A DNA stretch of 42,306 bases from Lachnospiraceae bacterium. Lineage in GTDB: Bacteria; Bacillota; Clostridia; Lachnospirales; Lachnospiraceae. Positions 14,300-24,504 of this stretch are shown piece after piece. A program made the position numbers and the translations under genes. The stretch spans positions 1-42,306 of the forward strand of contig JAFYTM010000129.1 of NCBI GenBank assembly GCA_017558865.1, written 5' to 3'. Position 1 is the first letter of the stretch. Each line of letters opens with the position of its first letter. The notes beneath the pieces are model-generated. The model had not been told where the DNA came from. It saw only the letters and a program-made list of their open reading frames with translations, and did no database searches.

Positions 14300-15643
14300 T
14301 TAACCTATATTGATTCGTTCCATCGGCTGACGCAGACTGGCTTTCTGCCGTTTGTCCGTAAACGCCATGGCAAATGATAAGCTTCCAATTCTTCCGCAGT
14401 ACATCAATAAAATAATAATAATCCTTGATACCGTACTTAACTCTCTCGTAATGCCGGATGTCATACCTACCGTATCCACCGCCGAAAATGTCTCCAAAAA
14501 CACATCCGTAAGCGGCAGCCCATCTACCGCACAGATCACAAAGCTGGCTGTCAATGCAAGTGTCATCGTCAAAGTAAATACAATCGCCGCCTTTTCAATG
14601 ATCCGATCCTCCAGTCGCCTGCCATAGATATTCACTCCGTCTGAATGTCGGATCATAGCCGCAATATATAAAAGCAGTACCATAATCGTGGTAGTCTTCA
14701 CTCCGCCCGCTGTAGACCCCGGATTACCGCCAATCAGCATCAACGCAAGCGTCAAAAGCTTTCCTGCATCACTTAAACCTTCCACATCTGTGGTGTTAAA
14801 CCCTGCCGTCCTTGGTGTCACCGCTGCAAATAAAGAACCAAGAAACTGACCGGAACCATTGAGTCCTGCCAGCACACCATCCCGTTCCAAAAGCCAGAAC
14901 AGCAATGTAGGCACTGCCACCAGTACAATCAAAGCGGTAAATACCATTTTAGAATGAAGCGAATATTTCTTAAAGTTCCATTTCTTCTGACAGACATCGT
15001 GCCATACCACAAATCCCAGTCCTCCGATCAATATCAGACTCACTGTTGTCAGATTGATCAGCCAGTCATCTGCATATCGAACCAAAGAAGAAAATCTCTC
15101 ATAACATCCCATCAGATCAAAGCCTGCATTGCAAAATGCCGAAATTGAATGAAAGATACTGTAATAAATGCCCCGTACAACTCCGAATTCCGGAATGAAT
15201 CTGATGGAATACAATACGGCACCAATTCCTTCTACCAACAGCGTTCCCTTTACGATCAGCTTTGTCAGCCGGACAATTCCGCCGATCTCCAACGTATTCA
15301 CACTATCTTTTAAAAGACCTCTGTCTGCCAGTCCTATCTTTTTTCCCATCATCATCATAATGGTGACACCCAGGGTTACAAATCCTAACCCGCCAATCTG
15401 GATCATGGTGATAATGACAAGTTGTCCAAACAAACTCCAATGCTGATACGTATCTACAACCACCAGGCCTGTCACGCAGGTAGCACTGGTCGCCGTAAAA
15501 AGTGCCGATAAAAAATCTGTCCCCCCGGACGCTCTGCTGGCTGCAGGCAGCATCAGCAAAAAAGTTCCACATAAAATAATCAGAAAAAAACCAACCGCAA
15601 TCCATTGCGTTCCTGTCAGTTTATTACGAAGTTTTGCAAACAT
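14300..15643 (-). CDS. ktrB: KtrB/TrkH-type potassium uptake channel subunit
   Basis: A 447-residue membrane protein of the SKT family with four M1-P-M2 repeats. Selectivity-filter regions are visible, each built round a glycine: SATCVTGLVV, SAFCNAGFDL, TPRTAGFNT and DTVGMTSGI. It conducts K+ with Na+ dependence or by membrane potential together with KtrA. The C-terminal MYCGRIGSLSFAMAF is characteristic. The ATG at 15643 has GGAGG six bases upstream. KtrAB is central to osmotic adjustment. Confidence 0.95.
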   Translation of the reverse strand: MFAKLRNKLTGTQWIAVGFFLIILCGTFLLMLPAASRASGGTDFLSALFTATSATCVTGLVVVDTYQHWSLFGQLVIITMIQIGGLGFVTLGVTIMMMMGKKIGLADRGLLKDSVNTLEIGGIVRLTKLIVKGTLLVEGIGAVLYSIRFIPEFGVVRGIYYSIFHSISAFCNAGFDLMGCYERFSSLVRYADDWLINLTTVSLILIGGLGFVVWHDVCQKKWNFKKYSLHSKMVFTALIVLVAVPTLLFWLLERDGVLAGLNGSGQFLGSLFAAVTPRTAGFNTTDVEGLSDAGKLLTLALMLIGGNPGSTAGGVKTTTIMVLLLYIAAMIRHSDGVNIYGRRLEDRIIEKAAIVFTLTMTLALTASFVICAVDGLPLTDVFLETFSAVDTVGMTSGITRELSTVSRIIIILLMYCGRIGSLSFAMAFTDKRQKASLRQPMERINIG

Positions 15644-15689
15644 CCCGTACCTCCGTTATCATAAGATACCTATTTCCAATCTGTTATTC

Positions 15690-15718
15690 AGTATACCATG
15701 TTTCCATAAAAACAAAAA
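15690..15718 (-). promoter_or_regulatory. Possible ktrB promoter (extended -10)
   Basis: Minus strand TATACT (15690-15695) preceded by TGG, giving an extended -10. The -35 position reads TTTTTG (15713-15718), a poor match. Confidence 0.4.
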
Positions 15719-15781
15719 GCCCGTTACATTTTTTGTTCAATCTATCCAAATTTTTCTCGATTTTTTGTCATTCCAGAAACG

Positions 15782-15810
15782 TTGCAGAATGAAATATTCT
15801 GTGCTACGAT
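15782..15810 (+). promoter_or_regulatory. Promoter of the giant adhesin gene
   Basis: TTGCAG (15782-15787), 17-base spacer, TACGAT (15805-15810) with TGC just before it. The leader is about 70 bases and ends with AAAGGAGA, the ribosome site, before ATG 15886. Confidence 0.65.
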
Positions 15811-15885
15811 TTTCCAAATTCTTTTATATCCGCTTTCTATCCTGCATTTCCCCATCAACTTATTAACAAAGGAGAATGTACCAAT

Positions 15886-18800
15886 ATGTTAAATAAACAT
15901 AAAAAAATACTGCTGTTTCTGTCTGCAGTCTGCTTTATATTTCTGAATATACCTGCAATATGCTCTGCAGCAGAATCCACCGTACTATCAGCAAATCCTG
16001 CGGAAGACAAAAAACATCTTTTTATCCAAAGTGTCATTGCCGAATCAGATAACCAATCAGAGGATATCACCAGCCAAGTCACCATATCTCCTTCTGTCCT
16101 TTATGAAGGTACGGAAGTTATATTATCCGGACTGCCGGATACATTCAGTAAAATTATGATCTACCCCTATGGCAGTACAGAACCATATATAGAACTGATG
16201 AATAAAGAAAACAATCTCGTATTCACTATGCCTGGATATGATGTGGAAATTATCTGCGAAGAGACAGTTCCTCCCCTGCATATGAATCCTGCGGATGTCT
16301 ATACTCCAAACACGGATGTTCCATTGCATCAGCAATCCAGGATTGCCAACGAGCCATCTATGGAAGTCCAAAAAAGTGCATCCTGGACAAATATACAGGC
16401 AGGGGAAGCAATGGTCACCATTGAGGAATATGATCTCAATCAATATACGAATGTTCCCTGTGATTATATTATTATGGTAGACTGCAGTGCTACCATGGAA
16501 ACCATTGATCCCGGAGCTTCCAAATCCAGATATGCACTTGCAAATGAAGCGATTACAAAACTCCTGGATCAGATACAAATAGATAATACAACCTTAAGCA
16601 ATGATCAAAAATCCAGAGTTGCTTTTATGACTTACTCTGGTTCCGGAGATAACGGCAAGCATCCTACTTTTGCACAATATCAATCCAGCTACTATAATGC
16701 AAGCGCCGAATTAAGTTCGAACGATTATGACTATTTCCTATCTGGGGTCTATGAATATTCTGGTTTTACTACAGACCTTACTTCCATCAAAAATCAGTTA
16801 AACCTTCACATTCGCCGGGGATCCAAAATCAATATGGCTCTGGACAAAGTCATTCAACTATTACAGGAAAAAGGCTCCTCTATTCGCAAAACCAAAATCA
16901 TCAATGTTTCTGACTGCGGAAACGGCTGGTACGGCCCTATGAGAGAAGGATATTTTTCCGGGAACATAATTACCGACTGGCTTGGTGTACACAACGATCA
17001 AGGTGTAACTGCACAGGATAAAGTTGATGCAGTCAAAAACACTTATGGTGCTTATTTTATGCAGATCTGTATTGGTCCAACTGATGACCAGAGAAACATT
17101 ACTCGAACCAGCGTCAGTGATGCCACAGGAGATCACCTCTTCTGGACTTATGATGGAACAGAAACTCGCTTCCTGGAAATCTTCAATCAGATACATGATA
17201 TCCCCTACGAAATAACTGCATCTCAAAAACAGATTACCGATCTGTTTGATACAACCTATTGGGATATCATGGGTATCCAATCCTGTTCCACCGGTATGAA
17301 CACGGTATCTCTGAGTAATAACAAACTGATCTGGAATATTCCGGATGGAACAGCCGGACAAAAACAGACCTGTACAGTTAAACTCAAACTAAAAGATCAT
17401 TATCGCTATCTCGCTGCCTCGGATACCTCTTATCGTACCAATGCAGATAGCAGCACACCAGGACTTACTTACCGTTATGTGATTAAAAACGGAATTCTTG
17501 ATGGAGCGATACGAAACGGAGCTGTGACAACGCCCTCCTTGAAATATGGTACCGTTGAATTCCGTGGAAACAAGGTCTGGACCGTATCCGGTTCCCACAC
17601 ATCAAATATTACAATCACCCTGTACCAGAAACTTCCTGGCTATTCGGAATCTGCTATTGAAACCATCTCTCTTTCTGATCCTGTCTGGTCTTATTCCTAT
17701 ACCAATGCAGCCAGACAAGCTTCCGGAAAACACCCCTATGTCAAATATAACAATACTGGTCAAATCATTGACTACCGTATTGCAGAAACAACACCCTCAT
17801 GGTATACACAGCTTCCGTCTATATCATCGGGCAATACAATCTATCTGTATAATGAACCATTGAAAATAAAAGCATCCATCATAAAAACAGATTTCCAAAC
17901 AGGCAACGTTCTTTCCGGAGCGGTATTTGAAGTATACCAGTGGAGTACCCGTGCCGGAAAATACATCGCATATAAAGGCAATACATCCGGATTGGTAAAC
18001 GGAACTACTTATGAGTCAGGAACAATCAATGGTCGAGATTCCATCATGCAAATGACGGAATCAGAAAAAGGAACCTACATAACTCCTTCCTGGCTGTATT
18101 ACACACCGGATAACGAAGGAAAATTTGCAGTCATCGAAGCAAAAGCTCCTTATGGCTATTATGGCGACTGGCGCAGCGATCATCCGGTAAAAGATACTTC
18201 CAGCGATGACGATAAAGTTCTTCATACCTTTTCTATCCTTGCAGATGGCTCCAATCACCAGCAAACCGTAATCCTGTCTGATTCTCATAACAATGAACGG
18301 GTACTTGGCGAAATATCTTTTACCAAAAAAGATAAGGAATCCGGACTCTCCATTCCTCAGGGCAATGCCTCCCTGGAAAATGCCTCCTATCATCTGTATG
18401 CCGCTGCTGATATCATACATGCAGATGGGGGAACCGGTATACTCTATACCAAGGGAGAGATCATCCATATCAACCTGATCAGACAGTCCGAAAAAGAAGC
18501 CATCTATGCATTTGCAGACAAAAGCAGCGGAACAACCGATCCTATGATCGTCCCTGCAGGCGGAAAAGTAACGATTACAGGAATGGAGCTGGGAAACTAT
18601 TATCTCCTGGAAAGTCACGCAAGCGAAGGTTATCTTCTCAATAGCAATCCCTATCATTTTTCTCTGACTTATCAAAATGAAAAAACAAAATTCATCAAAC
18701 AGGAACTTACAGATGGTGCCTACGAACAGGTAAAAAAACAAAGCTTGTCTTTCTGTAAAGTCACCTACGACAATCCTGACATCATTGTTCCACTGGAAGA

Positions 18801-21800
18801 TGCCGGATTCAGTGTCTATCTGGTATCTTCTTTAAACGAGGGAATATACGCTTCTTATACAAATGAACAGATTGAACAGGCCATTATCGATGATTACCGC
18901 GATCCCTACACACTGTTGTACGACTCTATTAAAAAAGAGACTCCTGCCATTGTCTATGAGGAACCTGAATCAGACGATGTACACAGCCAACGGCTTGTAA
19001 AAACAGTCACCTATTCGTCAGGAGAAACTCATCATTTTACTGGAAATAACGGCTATCTTGTCTCGGAGCTTGTCAGCAGTGACAATGGTATTGTCACACT
19101 CCCATCCATGCCCTATGGACGATATGTCGTCGTTGAAACAACGACTCCCAAAAACAAAATTTCCACACGTCCATTTGTATTTTGTGTCACTGCCGATGAG
19201 ATTCATGGTGATACTGACAGTGATACGGATATAAACGGAACCAAACTGGAAAGTAAAAAGCTTCTGGTCGACCGCCCGATCTCATCTCTTATCCGAATCG
19301 AAAAAACAGATGCAAAAAGTAATCAGGTCATCTTAAAACCTGGTGCCAAATATATCATTCACGATCTCGATGGAGTCTGGTTTGATACATACATGAGCGG
19401 AAAAACGAGTTCTGAAAAAAAAGCCTATCAAGAAGCATACGGCGATCTTGTCGTTCAATATGCACAGGGATGTTATCTTGGCTCCAGAGAAGAACCATTT
19501 ATAACGAAACGAAATCTGTCTGCCAAACTCCCAGTCAAATCAACCTATATTGATACCGTCCTCCCACTTCCTTCAGGTACTTATGAATTGGAAGAAATTC
19601 TTGCACCAGATGGATATGTTCTGTCAGGATATGAAGCTGCCATTCCAAAACCCAACATCCGATTCTCTGTTTCATCGGAATATGCCGTTTATGATCCCAA
19701 TATTGGACAGTTTATAACCATTGTTCGTCAGCCAAATGAACCGGCAATTGGAAAAATCTCTGTCTATGCTGAAGGTGAAATGCTCGAAGATGCAATGCCA
19801 GAAGGCAATACGATCATGGAGCATTTTCTTCATACCATAAAAAACATTTGGAATTTTGACACTAAATCAAACAAGCCTCTTTCCAAAACAAAAATCTCTG
19901 AATATAAGAACTACCAGTTCAATTATACCGTCTGTCCTATTGAAGGTGCCGAATTTACTATCTATGCGGCAGAAGATATCTATTCTCCAGAATATGATGC
20001 ACATGCAATTGCAATGCTGAAAAGCAGCGGAATATCCGTTGAACCACTATTTACTGCCGGTGATATGGTTGCAGCTCTCATTACTGATCAGAACGGACAA
20101 GCATGGACCGGAGGAACAAAAGGACTTCCCCTTGGCAAATATCACATTGTGCAGACCAAAGCCGGCGATGGATTTGCACTGACAGAGGAAAACCGAACTC
20201 CAAGAAACGTAACTATTGCATATGCCGGTCAGACCGTTCCTGTTATTTACAGAGATGAGATCTATCAGACACCTCGACAAAAAGTTTGTATCGAAGTCAA
20301 AAAAACAGATCAGGATACTGGTATCAGCCTGTCCGGAGCAGTATTTGGTCTGTATGCAGCTGAGGATATTATCAATCGCAATGGAAAAACAGCAGTAAAA
20401 TCTGATACCTTAGTTGCCGTTTCACAAACTTCTATAGATAATATCGGTAACGTGGCAAATGCCGTCTTTGACACAGATCTTCCACTTGCAAAATACTATA
20501 TCAGAGAACTCAATGCCCCAGATGGATATGTATCCAGCCCCCGGATTATTGATATTGATGCATCCTATCAGTTTTCCAATGAAAACATTCCAGTACTCAC
20601 ATTTAAAACAGAATATAAAAATGTCATGACACAGGTACAGATCAATCTGATGGATTATAATACGGAAATTGAGCTGGATGATGCACAGTTGCAGGTTTTG
20701 GATTCGGATGGCATTCCCATTACAACTATCCTCACCAGACACAACGATAACATGATTCTTCGCGGTCTTTCTCCAAAAAAGAATTATACCTTAAAAATCC
20801 TGAGTGCAAGAGAAGGCTACCTGTACACTCCTTATCTGAAAAATAATTATATCTCTCAAAAAGAAAACTCACAGGAGTGCAAAAAACAACCTTTGATCGC
20901 ATACTCTGACTCTATCTCTTTTTCTGTAGAAGATACTGAAAAACTTCAGACGGTAAGTGTTTTTCAAAAACCTCTGACTGCTCAGCTGATCATCCAAAAA
21001 AAGGGTCCTGTACCCATACGTTTTCTTTCTTCTGAAAATGGTTTTGAATATCGGGAGACCGGACTGCCCGGCGCAGAATATACCATAAAAGCTGCAGCAA
21101 ATATTGTTCATCCGGATGGCTATACCGGTATCCTTTATCAAAAAGGCGACCTTCTATTTGATCAGCCAGATTACACAGGATACACCGATACCAATGGTCT
21201 TCTTACGATATCGGATCTTCCTCTGGGAATATATGAAGTAACTGAAGTAAAAGCCCCTGAAGGCTACTATCGGACCAGCGAAACCAGCACCCAACTCGTT
21301 CATCTGACCGTTCCTGAACATATTTCCGAAAGACCAGACGGACCTGTGACCCAGACGCTGCTATATTCCAATCAACGTCAGCAACCGGGGATTCCTTCTC
21401 CTGATTCCCCAAACGCAGGACTGACCGTCATAAAATATGGAATAAATGAGAATGATCGTTATGGTGTAGAAGGAGCTGAATTTATACTTTATGCCAAAGA
21501 GGATATTAAAAATATATTTGGAAACGTCATTGCCTCTGCCGGAACTATGATTGAACAAGCCGTCAGTGATGTCAACGGTATTGCCCGATTCTCTTCCAAC
21601 ATTCCTATCGGAGTATATGAAGTAAAAGAAACAAAAGCTCCTGACGGATACTACCGCTCTGATCAGACATTGATCTTTCATCTGGATAAATGGAAACAGG
21701 ATGACTCCAAACTATATATAAATGATACAGGCTGTATCGAGAACTCCGTCATTGATATTCGTGTAAAATTAGTAGATGATATCTCTGGAGCAAAGCTGGC

Positions 21801-22965
21801 AAATGCCTGCCTTCAGGTTCTGGATAAAAATGATAATGTTGTAGATGCATGGATAACCAACGCAGATGACGAACATAAAATCAATGATCTGATACCAGGA
21901 CAGACCTACCGTATCCGTGAAATTCTTCCGAGAGATCATTATTTACTCTCTATTACAGATGCACAGATTACTGCAGAGTACGGAGAACTGAGAAAAATCT
22001 CAGATACAGAAATCACCTTCACGGTTCCTGAAAATCCTCTTCCATTATATGGTGAAATCGTAATCAAAAATCCATTTAAAACAGAGAATCTGATCATTAC
22101 CAAAAGTGGAGAACAGCTTTCCTCCTGGAGTCTCATAGAAAGAGCTGTATCTTATCTGCAGTCTTTATTCCACTACACCCACACACCATTAAAGAATGTG
22201 GAATTTTCTATCTTTGCAGCTCAAGATATTATACATCCAGATGGAATCACCGGTGTTCTTTATCATTCCGGCGATCTCGTAGAGACTCACGTAAGGAATG
22301 TCCCTGTACCGGCTATACAAATCACTGACACCTTTGGTATTGCTTCCTTCCATGAAATGTATCCCGGGAACTATATCATCAAAGAAACTCTGACGCCAGA
22401 AGGCTTTCTAAATGGAGAAGAACAAGTGATTACCCTTCCTTCTTCCGAAGATTCATCTGCTGTCCATTGGATCAATCTACGACAGCCCGTATCCATCACA
22501 ATCACCAAACGGGATATCTTACATCCGGAACAAGTATTAGAAGGAGCTGTATTCGGACTTTATAACAAGAACGATATTCAAGATTGTCATGATCGTGTTA
22601 TCGTATCCAAAGATACGCTTCTGGAAATCACAGCTTCTGATAAAAACGGAATCGCAGCTTTTCAATCCAATCTGCCGCACGGCATGTACTATATCAAAGA
22701 ACTTCATGCCCCTGCCGGCTATACCACAAATAGTGAACTGATAGAACTTGATGCATCCTATTGTTCTGACAAAAAAGAAATTGTTGTGCAGGAAGATTTC
22801 TTCAATGAACGTGAAAAAGAACAACCAACACCGAAAAAACACAGCAAATCTAAATCACTCATCACAACCACATTTGCTGTCCCTACTGGTGATCATAATT
22901 CTCTTCTGTTTTATGTATGTCTCCTTATGGTCGCTGTCATTGGGATTTACTTTTTTATTCTCTGA
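15886..22965 (+). CDS. Giant cell-surface adhesin: VWA domain plus about 13 SpaA/Cna-B repeats
   Basis: A 2359-residue secreted protein. A signal peptide (about 1-29) is followed by a von Willebrand A domain with MIDAS motif DCSAT (199-203). A Cna-B-like domain begins near 556 (KVWTVSGSHTSNITITLY). SpaA-like repeats then start near residues 661, 808, 952, 1134, 1342, 1466, 1583, 1699, 1845, 1956, 2067 and 2202, each with a GAxF.LY or similar strand and often an E.KAPEGY-like end, suggesting Lys-Asn isopeptide bonds. The C-terminus is FAVPTGD (2330-2336) plus a hydrophobic helix, resembling the EVPTG/QVPTG sorting signals of pilins. It ends without the usual positive tail. No sortase is nearby. 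Likely role: adhesion to host or matrix. Confidence 0.9.
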   Translation: MLNKHKKILLFLSAVCFIFLNIPAICSAAESTVLSANPAEDKKHLFIQSVIAESDNQSEDITSQVTISPSVLYEGTEVILSGLPDTFSKIMIYPYGSTEPYIELMNKENNLVFTMPGYDVEIICEETVPPLHMNPADVYTPNTDVPLHQQSRIANEPSMEVQKSASWTNIQAGEAMVTIEEYDLNQYTNVPCDYIIMVDCSATMETIDPGASKSRYALANEAITKLLDQIQIDNTTLSNDQKSRVAFMTYSGSGDNGKHPTFAQYQSSYYNASAELSSNDYDYFLSGVYEYSGFTTDLTSIKNQLNLHIRRGSKINMALDKVIQLLQEKGSSIRKTKIINVSDCGNGWYGPMREGYFSGNIITDWLGVHNDQGVTAQDKVDAVKNTYGAYFMQICIGPTDDQRNITRTSVSDATGDHLFWTYDGTETRFLEIFNQIHDIPYEITASQKQITDLFDTTYWDIMGIQSCSTGMNTVSLSNNKLIWNIPDGTAGQKQTCTVKLKLKDHYRYLAASDTSYRTNADSSTPGLTYRYVIKNGILDGAIRNGAVTTPSLKYGTVEFRGNKVWTVSGSHTSNITITLYQKLPGYSESAIETISLSDPVWSYSYTNAARQASGKHPYVKYNNTGQIIDYRIAETTPSWYTQLPSISSGNTIYLYNEPLKIKASIIKTDFQTGNVLSGAVFEVYQWSTRAGKYIAYKGNTSGLVNGTTYESGTINGRDSIMQMTESEKGTYITPSWLYYTPDNEGKFAVIEAKAPYGYYGDWRSDHPVKDTSSDDDKVLHTFSILADGSNHQQTVILSDSHNNERVLGEISFTKKDKESGLSIPQGNASLENASYHLYAAADIIHADGGTGILYTKGEIIHINLIRQSEKEAIYAFADKSSGTTDPMIVPAGGKVTITGMELGNYYLLESHASEGYLLNSNPYHFSLTYQNEKTKFIKQELTDGAYEQVKKQSLSFCKVTYDNPDIIVPLEDAGFSVYLVSSLNEGIYASYTNEQIEQAIIDDYRDPYTLLYDSIKKETPAIVYEEPESDDVHSQRLVKTVTYSSGETHHFTGNNGYLVSELVSSDNGIVTLPSMPYGRYVVVETTTPKNKISTRPFVFCVTADEIHGDTDSDTDINGTKLESKKLLVDRPISSLIRIEKTDAKSNQVILKPGAKYIIHDLDGVWFDTYMSGKTSSEKKAYQEAYGDLVVQYAQGCYLGSREEPFITKRNLSAKLPVKSTYIDTVLPLPSGTYELEEILAPDGYVLSGYEAAIPKPNIRFSVSSEYAVYDPNIGQFITIVRQPNEPAIGKISVYAEGEMLEDAMPEGNTIMEHFLHTIKNIWNFDTKSNKPLSKTKISEYKNYQFNYTVCPIEGAEFTIYAAEDIYSPEYDAHAIAMLKSSGISVEPLFTAGDMVAALITDQNGQAWTGGTKGLPLGKYHIVQTKAGDGFALTEENRTPRNVTIAYAGQTVPVIYRDEIYQTPRQKVCIEVKKTDQDTGISLSGAVFGLYAAEDIINRNGKTAVKSDTLVAVSQTSIDNIGNVANAVFDTDLPLAKYYIRELNAPDGYVSSPRIIDIDASYQFSNENIPVLTFKTEYKNVMTQVQINLMDYNTEIELDDAQLQVLDSDGIPITTILTRHNDNMILRGLSPKKNYTLKILSAREGYLYTPYLKNNYISQKENSQECKKQPLIAYSDSISFSVEDTEKLQTVSVFQKPLTAQLIIQKKGPVPIRFLSSENGFEYRETGLPGAEYTIKAAANIVHPDGYTGILYQKGDLLFDQPDYTGYTDTNGLLTISDLPLGIYEVTEVKAPEGYYRTSETSTQLVHLTVPEHISERPDGPVTQTLLYSNQRQQPGIPSPDSPNAGLTVIKYGINENDRYGVEGAEFILYAKEDIKNIFGNVIASAGTMIEQAVSDVNGIARFSSNIPIGVYEVKETKAPDGYYRSDQTLIFHLDKWKQDDSKLYINDTGCIENSVIDIRVKLVDDISGAKLANACLQVLDKNDNVVDAWITNADDEHKINDLIPGQTYRIREILPRDHYLLSITDAQITAEYGELRKISDTEITFTVPENPLPLYGEIVIKNPFKTENLIITKSGEQLSSWSLIERAVSYLQSLFHYTHTPLKNVEFSIFAAQDIIHPDGITGVLYHSGDLVETHVRNVPVPAIQITDTFGIASFHEMYPGNYIIKETLTPEGFLNGEEQVITLPSSEDSSAVHWINLRQPVSITITKRDILHPEQVLEGAVFGLYNKNDIQDCHDRVIVSKDTLLEITASDKNGIAAFQSNLPHGMYYIKELHAPAGYTTNSELIELDASYCSDKKEIVVQEDFFNEREKEQPTPKKHSKSKSLITTTFAVPTGDHNSLLFYVCLLMVAVIGIYFFIL

Positions 22966-23024
22966 TTATATACTATAGACAGTACCTGTTTTTATTGATA
23001 TGCCCCTCATAAAAAGGAGCTCCT

Positions 23025-23693
23025 ATGAATCTTTTTTCCGTTTTATTCCGTATGTTTCTTGCTGTTATATGCAGCGGAATTCTTGGTCTGGACAGAGAAA
23101 ATAAAAATCGGCCGGCCGGATTCCGAACCTATATGCTGGTATCCTTAGGTGCATGTCTTACCATGCTTCTGGGACAGTATGAATATTATTACATAGACAG
23201 CATGACAACTCCGGATGTATCAAGATTTGGGGCACAGGTCATCAGCGGTATCGGTTTTCTGGGTGCCGGAACCATTATTGTCACCACTCAGCAGGCCGTG
23301 AAAGGACTGACAACTGCTGCCGGTCTGTGGGCTTCCGCCTGTATGGGACTGGCAGTCGGTGCCGGAAATTATCGCTGTGCACTTCTCGGTTTTGTACTGA
23401 TCATTGCCAGTTTTGAGCTGTTTCCCGGCATTGATAAATACTTTCTGAATAATTCCAGACATATGAATCTGTATATTGAGTTTGACGAATTGATACATAT
23501 TCATCACATACTGACTGAAATTCGACAGCTGAACATTCAGGTACGGGAAGTCGATATTATTGATGAAAAAAAGATATTCTCCAACCGTCCTGCCGGCATC
23601 TTTTATCTTCGCCTGTTAAAACGCCAAAACCATGAACAGATTGTTGTCACTTTGGCGGATCTGGAATATATTTTGCAAATTGAGGAGATTTAG
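23025..23693 (+). CDS. MgtC/SapB family membrane protein (first of two)
   Basis: A 222-residue protein: an MgtC-like membrane domain (GLDRENKNRPAGFRTYMLVSLGA, then VISGIGFLGAGTIIV and GLTTAAGLWASACMGLAVGAG) and a C-terminal cytoplasmic ACT-like domain with a weak IEF and IREV strand pattern. MgtC proteins are linked to Mg2+ limitation, membrane potential and acid survival in other bacteria; here the function is unknown. AAGGAG lies seven bases upstream of ATG 23025. It is followed at once by a second copy of the family. Confidence 0.9.
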   Translation: MNLFSVLFRMFLAVICSGILGLDRENKNRPAGFRTYMLVSLGACLTMLLGQYEYYYIDSMTTPDVSRFGAQVISGIGFLGAGTIIVTTQQAVKGLTTAAGLWASACMGLAVGAGNYRCALLGFVLIIASFELFPGIDKYFLNNSRHMNLYIEFDELIHIHHILTEIRQLNIQVREVDIIDEKKIFSNRPAGIFYLRLLKRQNHEQIVVTLADLEYILQIEEI

Positions 23694-23697
23694 TAAG

Positions 23698-24393
23698 ATG
23701 ATGCTGCAAATTCTGGATATGATAAGAGGAACCGATACCCTGTCGACATTCTGCAAACTCCTTACTGCAGTGATCTGCGGAGGTCTGATCGGTATTGAAA
23801 GAGAATATAAAAGACGTCCCGCTGGATTTCGAACGCACATCCTGATCAGCCTGGGAGCCGCCATGACCACACTCACCAGTCAGTTTATTGTAAGCGATTT
23901 ATCCATGCCTTCTGATCCCGGAAGACTTGGGGCACAGGTGATTGCAGGCATCGGTTTTATTGGTGCCGGAACCATCATTGTATCCAAACGCAACCGGGTA
24001 AAGGGACTTACCACTGCCGCAGGTCTGTGGACAACAGCCATCACAGGTCTTGCCTCCGGTATGGGCTTTTATGAATGCAGTATTGTTGCCACCTTATTGG
24101 TTTTATTTGCAGAAATTGTATTAAGCCAATTGGAAAACAGACTTCATTCTCGACATCAAGAAGTCCATCTCTATATCGAATATACCGGTTCCGGATATTT
24201 AAATTACGTCGTTGAATATTTCCGAAAAGAAAATATTCCTATGTTGGATGTAGAAATTATTAAAAAAACAAAAAAAGATGACAAAAATAATATTGCCATT
24301 ATTACCATACAGCTGCATCGACATCAAGACCGGACAAATATAGTAAAAGATATTACGAATTTTTCACAGACAATTGCCGTTGAGATTTTATAA
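23698..24393 (+). CDS. MgtC/SapB family membrane protein (second of two)
   Basis: A 231-residue paralogue of the preceding gene. The membrane domain repeats the same landmarks (GIEREYKRRPAGFRTHILISLGA, VIAGIGFIGAGTIIV, GLTTAAGLWTTAITGLASGMG). The C-terminal domain diverges and contains a basic run KKTKKDDK. I chose ATG 23698, four bases after the upstream stop and ten after GAGGAG; a start 66 bases earlier would add unrelated residues. The two genes form one operon ending at the terminator 24411-24440. Confidence 0.9.
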   Translation: MMLQILDMIRGTDTLSTFCKLLTAVICGGLIGIEREYKRRPAGFRTHILISLGAAMTTLTSQFIVSDLSMPSDPGRLGAQVIAGIGFIGAGTIIVSKRNRVKGLTTAAGLWTTAITGLASGMGFYECSIVATLLVLFAEIVLSQLENRLHSRHQEVHLYIEYTGSGYLNYVVEYFRKENIPMLDVEIIKKTKKDDKNNIAIITIQLHRHQDRTNIVKDITNFSQTIAVEIL

Positions 24394-24410
24394 CAAGAAT
24401 ACAGTAACTG

Positions 24411-24440
24411 GAAAAGGAGTCATTTGTTGACTTCTTTTTC
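24411..24440 (+). terminator. Terminator after the MgtC pair
   Basis: GAAAAGGAGTCA (24411-24422) pairs with TGACTTCTTTTTC (24428-24440), an 11-bp stem with one G-U and a 5-base loop, T-rich on its 3' side. Its right arm overlaps the metG -35 element. Confidence 0.65.
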
Positions 24441-24455
24441 TTCGTATGCTAATCT
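24427..24455 (+). promoter_or_regulatory. Promoter of metG
   Basis: TTGACT (24427-24432), 17-base spacer, TAATCT (24450-24455) with TGC before it. The -35 lies inside the preceding terminator stem. Confidence 0.65.
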
Positions 24456-24504
24456 GTAAATACTGGTTTTTTATGCAAATTTTTAAGGAAACAGAGGTAA
24501 TATT

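Noticed and set aside
18061-18741. Long minus-strand open frame of 226 codons inside the adhesin gene
   Set aside because: It is the antisense of strongly repeat-structured coding DNA, has no ribosome site, and its translation is Cys/Phe/Ile-rich with no recognisable family.
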